From assembly GCA_025360665.1 (NCBI GenBank), contig JANYBU010000063.1, positions 1 through 16,208 on the forward strand: DNA of 16,208 nt, read 5' to 3'. Of this stretch, positions 5,462-13,635 are shown piece by piece. Each line of letters starts with the position of its first letter. Position 1 is the first letter of the stretch. The DNA is from Nitrospira sp. Its GTDB lineage: Bacteria; Nitrospirota; Nitrospiria; Nitrospirales; Nitrospiraceae. The position numbers and the translations under genes are program-made. Under the pieces are notes generated by a model. The model was not told where the DNA came from and made no database searches. It saw only the letters and a list, made by a program, of their open reading frames with translations.

Positions 5462-6493
5462 CTACGTTGCTGCTTGGGATCTGATGACGGCTTCGAGGCG
5501 CTTCAAACTCTCCGGCTGACCCAACACAATCAGTTTGTCGCCCTCGGCCAGCAGGACCTTGGGACCCGGATTGAACTCGAGATGGCCGGATATCCGCTTG
5601 ACCGCAATCAGGACCAGCCCTTGATCCTTGGCCAGTCCACAATCGCAGGGGGTCCGGCCATCGAAGCGTGAGCCCTTTTCGACGGTCAACTCTTCCATCT
5701 GAAGATCCAGGTGTTCACTCTGCGTCGCCAGTTCGAGAAAGTCCATCACAGCGGGACGAATCAAGGCTTGCGCCATTTGCATCCCACCGATGTGATAGGG
5801 CGAGGAGACGCGGTTTGCGCCGGCCCGCATGAGCTTGGGCTCCGACCCTTCGTCGCCGGCTCGCGCCACGATGTAGAGATCTTTGTTCAGACCCCTAGCC
5901 GTCAGCACGATATAGAGGTTCTCCGTGTCCGTATTCACGACCGACACCACCCCTTTGGCCCGTTCAATCCCCGCCCGGATCAAGACCTCATCCTGCGTGG
6001 CATCGCCTTCCACAGCCATCAGACCTTCTCGCTGCAACGCGGCGATCACGTCAGGGTTTTTGTCGATCACCACGAACGGCAGCGGTTTCGCGCTGAGTTC
6101 CTTGCAGATCCGCTTACCCATGCGGCCGTATCCACACACGATGTAGTGATTCGTCACCGCCTTCATCTTCCCCTCACTCCGATACCGTCCGAAAATAGCT
6201 TTCAGTTCCCCTTCCAACAGCAGCCGCGCGAGGTTTCCCAACACATAGAATAGGGTTCCCACGCCACTGATGATCAGGACGATCGTGAAGGCCCGGCCGG
6301 CCGGCGACAGCGGATGGATTTCCTGATACCCGACGGTCGAGACGGTCGTGACCGTCATGTAGAAGGCGTCGAAAGCGGGCCAGCCTTCGATCACGATGTA
6401 GCCGAGCGTCCCTAACGCGATCACGACCACCACGGCCATGACCGCGAGCACCAGATGTCGCGTAGAGCCCGGCGAAGGAGACGCTCCTGTCAT
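5462..6493 (-). CDS. Two-helix potassium channel with RCK (TrkA-N/TrkA-C) domains, 343 aa
   Basis: The architecture is that of MthK-type channels. TM1 is at about 13-34 and the pore helix with filter TVSTVGYQE at 50-58 (TVGY at 53-56). TM2 is at about 67-92. An RCK-N Rossmann domain begins at YIVCGYGRMGKRI (118-129, GxGxxG) with the acidic NAD-loop residues VVIDKNPD and GDATQDEVL. An RCK-C domain covers about 255-335. The filter indicates K+ selectivity; RCK domains gate with Ca2+, nucleotides or other ligands, and the ligand here cannot be read. No extra N-terminal segments are present. It starts about 13 bases after the SOD stop, so the two are probably co-transcribed. The ribosome-binding site is weak, consistent with translation following the upstream gene. 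Confidence 0.92.
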   Translation of the reverse strand: MTGASPSPGSTRHLVLAVMAVVVVIALGTLGYIVIEGWPAFDAFYMTVTTVSTVGYQEIHPLSPAGRAFTIVLIISGVGTLFYVLGNLARLLLEGELKAIFGRYRSEGKMKAVTNHYIVCGYGRMGKRICKELSAKPLPFVVIDKNPDVIAALQREGLMAVEGDATQDEVLIRAGIERAKGVVSVVNTDTENLYIVLTARGLNKDLYIVARAGDEGSEPKLMRAGANRVSSPYHIGGMQMAQALIRPAVMDFLELATQSEHLDLQMEELTVEKGSRFDGRTPCDCGLAKDQGLVLIAVKRISGHLEFNPGPKVLLAEGDKLIVLGQPESLKRLEAVIRSQAAT

Positions 6494-6506
6494 TCGGCAC
6501 GAGCTT

Positions 6507-7091
6507 TCACTCTTTCACAATCACGCCGCACGCGATGCGGGGCCCACCCGGCGCATCCTTTGTCGGCGGGTCCGGCAGGTACTTATCGTCCAGCTCATGG
6601 ATGATGAAGGCGCTCCCGTCCTTATCGAACAGGGTGTTGAGCCCTTCGGACAGGGTCACCCGACTCGTGATCGTATACAGCGACCCTTTCCGGTCGTCGT
6701 TCACGGAGAGGTTCTGGAGATCGCCGAGATGGTAGGGATGGTTCCCTAACCCAGGCGTGACGTTCGCCTCCGGATTCATTGCCGCATCCACATTCCCGTC
6801 AAAGTGCCCCTTGGCCGCCGAGAAAGGCTCGCAGTTGCCGGTCTCGTGAATGTGGATCGCATGGCGTCCCGGCTTCAACTTGCTTTCCGGCGTGCCGTTG
6901 AGCGTCAACTTGATTCTGACGCGTCCTTCATACTCCTCGTAGAGATGCGCCTCTCCCGTAATGCCGGGACCGGCGATGACCGCCTTCGCGTGCAAGGTCT
7001 TCTCGTGCTTGCCCGTATAATAGGACGAGCAGCCGGCAAGCGGTACGAATGCCGACACCACAATCGCAGTTCCTACAAGTATCCGATTCAT
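6507..7091 (-). CDS. Cu/Zn superoxide dismutase, lipoprotein, 194 aa
   Basis: The start at 7091 has AGGAGG four bases upstream; longer in-frame starts up to 7331 run into the TolC gene and lack a site. Residues 1-21 are a lipoprotein leader ending LAGC, so Cys21 is probably lipid-anchored and the enzyme faces the periplasm. The SOD fold is complete. Copper ligands are His80 and His82 in AIHIHETGNC; GHFD is at 96-99, followed by HPYHLGDLQN (118-127) and the last Cu His165 in AFIIHELDDKY. The disulfide pair is Cys87 and Cys188 in RIACGVI. It dismutates superoxide to O2 and H2O2. The usual Gly-His-Ala-Gly-rich electrostatic loop is shortened (IIHELDDKY). It is followed within 14 bases by the potassium channel gene and preceded by TolC 124 bases away. 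Confidence 0.93.
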   Translation of the reverse strand: MNRILVGTAIVVSAFVPLAGCSSYYTGKHEKTLHAKAVIAGPGITGEAHLYEEYEGRVRIKLTLNGTPESKLKPGRHAIHIHETGNCEPFSAAKGHFDGNVDAAMNPEANVTPGLGNHPYHLGDLQNLSVNDDRKGSLYTITSRVTLSEGLNTLFDKDGSAFIIHELDDKYLPDPPTKDAPGGPRIACGVIVKE

Positions 7092-7215
7092 ACATCCTCC
7101 TTGGTTATCCGATTCTCCGACCAGGCGGACGCCTTGTGCGGCGGGCGGTCGGACGGTCGTGCAATCGTCGTGTCTCTCACTCCACCTGGCTGAGGCCTTT
7201 CTGTTGTGCGCTCGA

Positions 7216-8562
7216 TCAGAACAGCTTCTCGATCTCACCTTTGGCCCGAGCCAGATTGATGCGTGACGCGTTGAATCGGAACAGGGCCTCAATCTGATTG
7301 TCCCGGGCGCGAGCCACCGAGGTCTGGGCATTCGTCACCTCGATGTTCGTGGCGAGGCCGGCGGCAAAGCGATCGCGCGCAAAGGTCAGTTCCTTGATCG
7401 CCAACTCGATCCCTTTCTCGGCGACTGCAACCTGCTGCGTAGACGAGTCGAGCGTAAGAAGCGCGTTGCGGACTTCGAGAGTGATCTGATCGGACACATC
7501 CTTCATCCGGATCGACTCCTGCCGCACGCGACTGCGGGTCTCAGAAATCCGGCCCTCCCGCTGCCCTCCGTCGAAGATCGGCACCGAGAGCATGAGCCCG
7601 ACCGAGCGCGTGGCAAAGGCATCCTCCGTTTTCAGCCCGATCCACCCGTAGTCGCCGTTGAAGGACAACGAGGGGACCCGTTCGCTCGTGACGGAGCTGA
7701 GGCTGAGGGAGGCCAGCTTCTGGCGCGTGAGCTGTGCTTTCAGTTCGGTGCGGTTCTCCTGGGCGGCCAGGAGTGCGTCGGCGGGAGACTGAGGGGCCAC
7801 AGTAATCAAAGCCAATTCATCGGTCAACCTCAATCGCAGGTCAAAATCGATGCCCAGGGCGCGAATGAGATTCAGCTTCGCGCTCTCCTGATCATTTTGT
7901 GCCACCAGCAGCCGTTGGCGGGTATTCTCCAACTGCACTTCTTCGCGCGTCACGTCGAGCCCTGTCACCACGCCAGCTTTCTTTCTATCCTGAGCCAATT
8001 TCAGAAGTTGCTGGCTCAGCTCGATGTCGGCCTGACGGGCTTTCACGGCTGCCTCAGCCCGGATGGCTTCCATGTACAACAGCCCGGTCGTGGCCATGAC
8101 ATCGCGCTTCGTCACTTCCGCCTCCAGGCTCGCCACATCCACACCGGTCCTGGCCGCGCGCCATCGCTGAATGAGGCTCAGGCTGAAAATATTCTGAACG
8201 AGGCTGGCACGCGCGTCATACACATCGAAGGGTTGCGTCACGCCCCCGGGGACGCCGAGCGCGCCGAGTCTGTCTTGAGGAATGCCGAACGCGGCCAGAT
8301 TGACCGTTTGATTACGCCCTGTCGCATAGCCCGTGACATTCGGCAATAAGGCTCCCAAGCTCGTGTTCGCTGCCGATTGCGCCGCAGCGATCCGTTCTCT
8401 CAACAACCGCACGTTCACGTTGTTGTCGATCGCCGCTTGAATCGCATCGTGGAGACTCAGGCGCAGTTCGGGCGAAGCCTGAGACCGTTCCTCTGCCATG
8501 GACATGCTCGGAACAACCAAGAGCAGAATGATCCCTGCAATAGCACAACGAAAAAATCGCAT
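7216..8562 (-). CDS. TolC-family outer-membrane efflux protein, 448 aa
   Basis: The start at 8562 is supported by GGAG about eight bases upstream and by an immediate signal peptide (MRFFRCAIAGIILLLVVPSM, cleavage near SMA|EE at 23/24). A start at 8598 would put 12 residues in front of it. The protein shows the internal repeat of TolC proteins: two copies of long paired helices (about 35-215 and 245-440), each followed by a beta-strand segment. The second strand region is VGLMLSVPIFDGGQREGRI, a family hallmark. The C-terminus (NASRINLARAKGEIEKLF) fits the family, and length is typical (430-490). It forms the trimeric outer-membrane duct for the RND pump and adaptor encoded just upstream; the 217-base gap may hold its own promoter. 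Confidence 0.92.
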   Translation of the reverse strand: MRFFRCAIAGIILLLVVPSMSMAEERSQASPELRLSLHDAIQAAIDNNVNVRLLRERIAAAQSAANTSLGALLPNVTGYATGRNQTVNLAAFGIPQDRLGALGVPGGVTQPFDVYDARASLVQNIFSLSLIQRWRAARTGVDVASLEAEVTKRDVMATTGLLYMEAIRAEAAVKARQADIELSQQLLKLAQDRKKAGVVTGLDVTREEVQLENTRQRLLVAQNDQESAKLNLIRALGIDFDLRLRLTDELALITVAPQSPADALLAAQENRTELKAQLTRQKLASLSLSSVTSERVPSLSFNGDYGWIGLKTEDAFATRSVGLMLSVPIFDGGQREGRISETRSRVRQESIRMKDVSDQITLEVRNALLTLDSSTQQVAVAEKGIELAIKELTFARDRFAAGLATNIEVTNAQTSVARARDNQIEALFRFNASRINLARAKGEIEKLF

Positions 8563-8779
8563 AGCACAGGCTCCGTCCGACGTGAGGAGTGGGTACAACC
8601 GAACAGCCCTTACAGGAACTGCAAGGATAAGACCTTACGGCACATCAACCAGGATAAATGCGGCTCGTAGGAAAATTAAGAGATTGGAGCGTCGGTAACT
8701 CAGAACAAGCCGATGCGAAAGGGGGAGTCTTGCTACAGCGATGGTAAAGAGCACTGTGGCGGAAGGCGACAGCGCAGAT
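8563..8779. other. Gap between the RND pump stop and the TolC start
   Basis: No gene is visible. It is less GC-rich than the flanks and contains the upstream region of the TolC gene, including its GGAG at about 8571-8574. I found no clear promoter hexamers, hairpin or repeat. Confidence 0.4.
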
Positions 8780-11700
8780 CTATACGGCGATAGTTCCAGT
8801 AGGTTTCAGTGTGGGGCGAGCCAGCTCCCCTTCGCCGAAGACCGGATCGGTGGAAGGTTCAAGCGGGGTACGCTGGCGGCCACTCATATGGAAGTACAGA
8901 ACGGGAATCACGATCAGGGTCAACAGGGTCGAAGCTCCCACGCCGAAGAGCAGTGACACGGCCAGCCCCTGGAAAATGGGATCGAGGATGATGACAAAGG
9001 CGCCGACCATCAAGGCCGCCGCGGTCAAGAGGATCGGCCTGGTGCGGATGGCTCCGGCTTTGATGACGGCATCCAACAGCTGAACGCCCGCTCGCTCTTG
9101 AAGCTGGATGAAATCCACGAGGAGAATCGAGTTCCGAACGATGATGCCGGCCAATGCGATGAAGCCGATCATTGACGTGGCGGTAAAGTAGGAGCCGGTC
9201 AACCAATGTCCGGGGAGAATACCGATGAGGGTGAGCGGAATCGGCGCCATGGTGATCACCGGCGTAAGGAATGACTGAAACTGCCCGACGATGAGCAGAT
9301 AGATCAGCAGCATCGCCACGGTAAAGGCAATTCCCATGTCGCGGAACGTCTCATAGGTAATCTGCCACTCCCCGTCCCACTTCATCGCAATCTTGTCTTC
9401 CGACCAGGGCTGTGAGGCGTAGTATTGTTCGATCTTATACCCCTCAGGCGGTCGATAGTCCTCCAACTTCTTCCCGACTCCCAACACCCCATAGACGGGG
9501 CTCTCGGCCTGCTCGGCGCCGGGGCCTCCGACATCGGCGACTATATAGACCACCGGCTTTTGATTCTTATGATAGATCGCCTTGTCTTGAACCGTCTGCT
9601 CGATCGTGAGCAGTTCGGACAATTGCACGATGCCACCGGTATTCGTGCGCAGGCCGATCTCGCCGATATGCTCGAGGCCGCTCCGCTCCGCCAGCGGCAG
9701 ACGAAGCACGATTTGAACCGGGCTTTTCGCCTGAGGAATATGGACCAGCCCGACCTTCGTACCCTCCAGCGCCATGCGCAGTGTGTTCACAATCTCCTCG
9801 GAGGGAATTCCGGCGAGGGCCGCCTTCACTCGATCGACCGCGAACACATATTTCACTTGATCCGCCTCAACGTAGTCGTCCACATCGACGACACCGGGCG
9901 TGGACTCGAATAACGATCGGACCTCCCGTGCAACAGCGATCTGCCTGGCATAGTCCGGGCCATAGATTTCTCCCACCAGTACCGATTGCACAGGAGGTCC
10001 CGGCGGCACTTCAACGACTTTCACGTTTGCCCGATACTGCTTGGCAATCTCCTGGACCTGTGGACGAATCCGCTGGGCGATCTCATGACTCTGGGCGGTT
10101 CTTTCGTGCTTTGCGACGAGATTGATCTGAATATCGGCCTCGTGGGGCCGGTCCCGCAAATAATAGTGGCGCACCAACCCGTTAAAGTTAAACGGCGAGG
10201 CCGTGCCGACATAGGCCTGATAGTCCCGCACCTCCGGCACAGTCCTCACATATCGCCCCAACGCCTGCGTGACTCGTGCGGTTTCTTCGAGCGTCGTGCC
10301 TTCCGGCATATCTACAACCAGTTGCAATTCGCTCTTATTGTCAAACGGCAGCATTTTCACCACGACATGGCGGGTATAAAACAACACGCAAGACCCCGCC
10401 AGCAAGAGAGCGACTATCCCCATGAACGCATAGGCCAGGATCGGATGGGCCAGCAACGGTGAAACCACCCGGCGATAGATCCGCGCCGTCAACCCGCGCT
10501 CGTCGCTTTCATGCTCGACGCCCGCCACCTTTACCCCAGGTCGATAACAGGTCTGGCAGAACCAGGGAATCACCACAAACGCGACCAGCAGCGAAAAGAA
10601 CATGGCGATGGAGGCGTTGACGGGGATCGGCCGCATATAGGGGCCCATGAGTCCGGAGATGAAGGCCATCGGCAGGAGGGCGGCTATGACGGTGAACGTG
10701 GCTAAAATCGTCGGATTCCCAACCTCGTCCACCGCATAGATCGACGCTTCCTGATGGGGCTTTAATTGCAGCGTCAAATGCCGGTAGGTGTTTTCGACGA
10801 CCACGATGGCGTCGTCCACCAGAATTCCAATAGAGAAGATGAGGGCAAAGAGCGTGACACGATTGATGGTGTAGCCGATGAGCATGGACGTAAAGAGCGT
10901 CAACGCAAGAGTCAGTGGGATCGCAAGGGACACGACGATGGCCGGGCGCGGTCCCAATGCAATTCCGAGAAAGGCCACGACCGCCACCACGGCGATGAGC
11001 AGATGCCACAGCAGTTCGTTGGCCTTCTCCTGCGACGTCTCTCCGTAATCGCGCGTGACGGTCACGCGCACATCCGAGGGAACCGTCACGCCCTTCATCC
11101 CCTCGACTTTTCGGATCACTTCCTGTGCAACCGTCACCGCATTCGTGCCGGCCTGCTTCGCAATGGCCACCGTCACGGCCGGGGATTCTTCCGTGAAGCG
11201 TTGTTCGTGAAGCGTATCTCGTGATCCTTCTTGCGCTTCACGTTTCACGTTTGACGTTTCACCAGCACCACCGGGGCCCAGCCCGAACCACACATACTGC
11301 GTCGATTCGCGCGGCCCATCTGTGACCTCGGCGACTTGCCGCAGATAGACCGGACGCTGCTGGTTCACGCCGACGACCAGACCTTCCAGATCCTCACGCG
11401 ACCGAATGAACCGGCCGGTTTCCACAAGAAAACTCTGATTACGGCTATCGAACCGCCCCGTCGGCAATACCCGATTCTCGCCCCGAATCACCCCTGCCAC
11501 CTGCAACGGCGTGAGCCCGTAAGCCTTCAACCTGGTGGGATCAATCTGAACCCGTAGTTCTCGCGCCTGACCGCCGACGATAAAACCAGCTGAAGTCCCC
11601 GCAACTTTCTTGGCCTCCTCCAACACCTGTTCGGCCAACTGATGCAGTTCAAATTCTCCGTACCGTTGACTCGAGAGCGTCACTGTCACGATCGGGACAT

Positions 11701-12127
11701 CGTTGACGTCCTTCGGCTTGACCAGAAAAGGCTCCGCACCGGGCGGCAGGAGATCCTGATTGGACATCAACTTGTCGTAGAGATCGACCAGACTCTGTTC
11801 CATCGGCTGACCGACATAAAAACGTACGATGATGAGGGCGCCACCTGGCCGTGATATGGAATACAGATACTCCACACCCTTGATCTCGGAGAGTTTGCGT
11901 TCGAACGGCTTGGTCAGTTGTTCTTCAACGATCTTTGCGGACGCGCCGGGAAAGGGCAGCCACACATCGGCCATCGGCACGACGATTTGAGGTTCTTCTT
12001 CGCGGGGGGTCACAACAATCGCAAAGAGGCCCAGCAACAACGCGCCCAACATGATGAGCGGCGTGAGCTTGCTCCCAATGAAGAGGGCTGCGATCCGACC
12101 ACTGAGCCCTAGGCGAAACTGATCCAT
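8780..12127 (-). CDS. RND efflux pump, inner-membrane permease, 1,115 aa
   Basis: Full-length HAE1/AcrB-type RND transporter exporting substrates across the envelope with proton import. TM1 is at about 22-40, followed by PREEEPQI and the porter domain. Central helices begin near 372. The proton-relay pair Asp438-Asp439 lies in GILVDDAIVVVENTYRH, the AcrB pattern, unlike the VDAAIV of metal pumps such as CusA. A second porter domain and C-terminal helices with MIGFIALAGIIVRNSILLVD follow. The substrate is unknown. It begins 15 bases after the adaptor stop, without a clear Shine-Dalgarno, so it is probably translationally coupled. Residues about 287-314 are a charged, hydrophilic insert encoded by a copy of the dispersed TTTCACG repeat; relatives would normally run straight from the beta strand QYVWFG into AVTVAIAKQ. 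Confidence 0.93.
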   Translation of the reverse strand: MDQFRLGLSGRIAALFIGSKLTPLIMLGALLLGLFAIVVTPREEEPQIVVPMADVWLPFPGASAKIVEEQLTKPFERKLSEIKGVEYLYSISRPGGALIIVRFYVGQPMEQSLVDLYDKLMSNQDLLPPGAEPFLVKPKDVNDVPIVTVTLSSQRYGEFELHQLAEQVLEEAKKVAGTSAGFIVGGQARELRVQIDPTRLKAYGLTPLQVAGVIRGENRVLPTGRFDSRNQSFLVETGRFIRSREDLEGLVVGVNQQRPVYLRQVAEVTDGPRESTQYVWFGLGPGGAGETSNVKREAQEGSRDTLHEQRFTEESPAVTVAIAKQAGTNAVTVAQEVIRKVEGMKGVTVPSDVRVTVTRDYGETSQEKANELLWHLLIAVVAVVAFLGIALGPRPAIVVSLAIPLTLALTLFTSMLIGYTINRVTLFALIFSIGILVDDAIVVVENTYRHLTLQLKPHQEASIYAVDEVGNPTILATFTVIAALLPMAFISGLMGPYMRPIPVNASIAMFFSLLVAFVVIPWFCQTCYRPGVKVAGVEHESDERGLTARIYRRVVSPLLAHPILAYAFMGIVALLLAGSCVLFYTRHVVVKMLPFDNKSELQLVVDMPEGTTLEETARVTQALGRYVRTVPEVRDYQAYVGTASPFNFNGLVRHYYLRDRPHEADIQINLVAKHERTAQSHEIAQRIRPQVQEIAKQYRANVKVVEVPPGPPVQSVLVGEIYGPDYARQIAVAREVRSLFESTPGVVDVDDYVEADQVKYVFAVDRVKAALAGIPSEEIVNTLRMALEGTKVGLVHIPQAKSPVQIVLRLPLAERSGLEHIGEIGLRTNTGGIVQLSELLTIEQTVQDKAIYHKNQKPVVYIVADVGGPGAEQAESPVYGVLGVGKKLEDYRPPEGYKIEQYYASQPWSEDKIAMKWDGEWQITYETFRDMGIAFTVAMLLIYLLIVGQFQSFLTPVITMAPIPLTLIGILPGHWLTGSYFTATSMIGFIALAGIIVRNSILLVDFIQLQERAGVQLLDAVIKAGAIRTRPILLTAAALMVGAFVIILDPIFQGLAVSLLFGVGASTLLTLIVIPVLYFHMSGRQRTPLEPSTDPVFGEGELARPTLKPTGTIAV
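11192..11263. repeat. Dispersed TTTCACG-type repeat inside the RND gene, copy B2
   Basis: The plus strand holds GTGAAGCG twice (11193-11200 and 11207-11214). After a short loop comes CGCTTCACGTTTCACG and TTTGACGTTTCACC (11234-11262), giving an imperfect inverted repeat. AAGCGTATCTCGT here is the reverse complement of part of copy B1 at 2902-2918. Its length keeps the reading frame of the pump open. Confidence 0.7.
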
Positions 12128-12142
12128 CGTGATGACTGACTG

Positions 12143-13195
12143 TTATGGAGTAGCTGGAGAGGCGGCTGAATTGACGATCTGTACCAGGGCGCCGTCCACG
12201 CCACGGGCACCTTCAAGCAGCACTCGTTCGCCGACGTTCACACCTGATAGTATTTCAATCTGTGTGTCGAGCCGCCGTCCGACTTTGACCCACCGGAGTC
12301 GACCGATCTTATCGGAACCCACCACGAACACACTCGTCAGTTCGCCTCGTTCCACGATGACGGAGGCTGGTACGAGCATCGTCTGGGTGACTCCTTTATC
12401 CAACTGTAATCGGCCGAACATCCCGCTCTTGAGGCCGGGCGTTATCGGCAAGTCCACCTTCACCGTGAACGTATGGGTTTGAGGATCGCCCGCCGGAAGA
12501 ATCTGACTGACGGTTCCACGCAGGGATTGGACTCCGAGCGCATCGATGAGGATAGGAATCTTCTCCCCGAGAGAGACGGACTTCAGATCCCCTTCGGCGA
12601 CCGTCGCTTCGAGACGCAATTGCCGTGAGTCCTCCATCTTGAGCAACGGCTGACCGGGCGAGGCCAATTCCCCCGCTTCCACTTTCTTTTCGGTAATAAT
12701 GCCGTCAAACGGCGCCTTCACGACGGTATAGCTGAATTGGGCAAGGACCGCCTTCCGATTCGCTTCGGCTACTTTGTACGTCCGGGTCGCGTTTTCCATC
12801 TCCTGCTTGGACACCGCATCCTTGGCATACAGCGTCTTCATGCGCTCGAGTTGCGCCTTCGCGTTCTCGACTTCCGCCGAAGCACGCGCCAAGTCGGCCT
12901 GCACGTCGCGGTTGTCCAGTTGAATCAGGGTCTGCCCTTTGGATACCTGCGTCCCTTCTCGTACGAGCAGTTTGTCGATCGTCCCTTGGATTCGGCTGGA
13001 GAGTGTGGCTTGGAAGATGGCGGTGACCTGACCCGTTACCTCGACTCGAACAGGAACTTGGACTGTTTTGATCTCTACCACTGCCGCCTGGATCGTCGCT
13101 TGCGGCGCAGCCGAGACGACAGACGCTGTCGGTTCCTCCTTGGACCCGCACCCGACAGACAGCAGTATTAACGCAACGATAAACCATTGTGTCAC
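12143..13195 (-). CDS. RND efflux periplasmic adaptor (membrane fusion protein), lipoprotein, 350 aa
   Basis: Start set at the GTG at 13195, eight bases after AGGA. It gives a compact leader (MTQWFIVALILLSVGC) with a lipobox ending at Cys16. The longer frame to 13420 would run through the palindromic repeat and the end of the DUF2892 gene and is not credible. Domains follow the HlyD/AcrA order: a beta segment (about 36-66), first lipoyl half (about 67-95), and a helical hairpin (about 97-155, rich in Glu/Lys/Ala). The second lipoyl half has VVKAPFDGIITEKKVEAGE (about 158-176), and beta-barrel and membrane-proximal domains run to the end. It bridges the RND pump to TolC. Stop to pump start is 15 bases, so the two form one transcription unit. 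Confidence 0.92.
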   Translation of the reverse strand: MTQWFIVALILLSVGCGSKEEPTASVVSAAPQATIQAAVVEIKTVQVPVRVEVTGQVTAIFQATLSSRIQGTIDKLLVREGTQVSKGQTLIQLDNRDVQADLARASAEVENAKAQLERMKTLYAKDAVSKQEMENATRTYKVAEANRKAVLAQFSYTVVKAPFDGIITEKKVEAGELASPGQPLLKMEDSRQLRLEATVAEGDLKSVSLGEKIPILIDALGVQSLRGTVSQILPAGDPQTHTFTVKVDLPITPGLKSGMFGRLQLDKGVTQTMLVPASVIVERGELTSVFVVGSDKIGRLRWVKVGRRLDTQIEILSGVNVGERVLLEGARGVDGALVQIVNSAASPATP

Positions 13196-13243
13196 TGGAG
13201 CAGTCCTCGCATGGAAGATGTTCTGCCAATCGGATAGCAGAAT

Positions 13244-13376
13244 GCCCGCAGGATGGTCAAAACGCCCTCCCGGCGAAGCCACAGCAAGTGAAGAAGCGAA
13301 GGCGTACTCAGTGTCGTACGTTGAGCCTCTGCGCGCCGTGAGAACGAAGCCGCAGGGCATTTTCACCATCCTGACT
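13244..13376. repeat. Long imperfect palindromic repeat (family C)
   Basis: The arms AGGATGGTCAAAACGCCCT (13250-13268) and AGGGCATTTTCACCATCCT (13354-13372) are reverse complements except for two bases. The interior is also partly self-complementary around GTAC-TCAGTGTC-GTAC (13304-13319). It begins immediately downstream of the DUF2892 stop codon (13375-13377) and ends about 50 bases before the adaptor start. I recall very similar palindromes, with a central GTTGAGCCTCT, as abundant dispersed repeats in Nitrospira genomes. As RNA it would form a strong hairpin, so it could also terminate or stabilise the SQR-DUF2892 transcript. Confidence 0.7.
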
Positions 13377-13563
13377 ACTCCTGCACACCCAACTTCCGTA
13401 AGAGCGCCATCATCGGACACCAGCCGGTAAAAGCCGATTGGATGAGATTCGCCGCCACAATTGCGGCGAAGTAGTTCCAGTATGGATGGACCGTTGCGCC
13501 CAGAATGACCGCGACGAGCACAAAGACTCCGGCAATCAATCGCAAACGTTCATTGAGTCTCAT
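13375..13563 (-). CDS. DUF2892/YgaP-like small membrane protein, 62 aa
   Basis: Complete small gene with AGGAGG six bases before the ATG at 13563. It has two hydrophobic helices (about 8-25 and 29-46), a Trp in the turn, and the conserved C-terminal block AFTGWCPMMALLRKLG. That block matches the membrane module found at the C-terminus of YgaP-type rhodaneses and in stand-alone DUF2892 proteins. The WCP cysteine is conserved in this family. The gene lies 72 bases after the sulfide:quinone oxidoreductase stop on the same strand, and such proteins commonly accompany sulfur-handling genes. A role in sulfur transfer or membrane anchoring is plausible but not shown. No rhodanese domain is present here. 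Confidence 0.85.
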   Translation of the reverse strand: MRLNERLRLIAGVFVLVAVILGATVHPYWNYFAAIVAANLIQSAFTGWCPMMALLRKLGVQE

Positions 13564-13635
13564 AGAGCCCTCCTTTCCTCTTGCCTATGTGAGGCAGGGA
13601 CGGAGCAAAAGATTCACGATGGAGAGACCATCACG

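Noticed and set aside
7092..7331. Upstream extension of the SOD gene by 80 residues
   Set aside because: It overlaps the TolC gene and is Arg-rich. The ATG at 7091 has AGGAGG and a lipoprotein leader.
13196..13420. Longer start for the adaptor protein, adding 75 residues
   Set aside because: The extension translates the palindromic repeat and the end of DUF2892 and would bury the lipoprotein leader. The GTG at 13195 has a ribosome-binding site and gives a proper lipobox.
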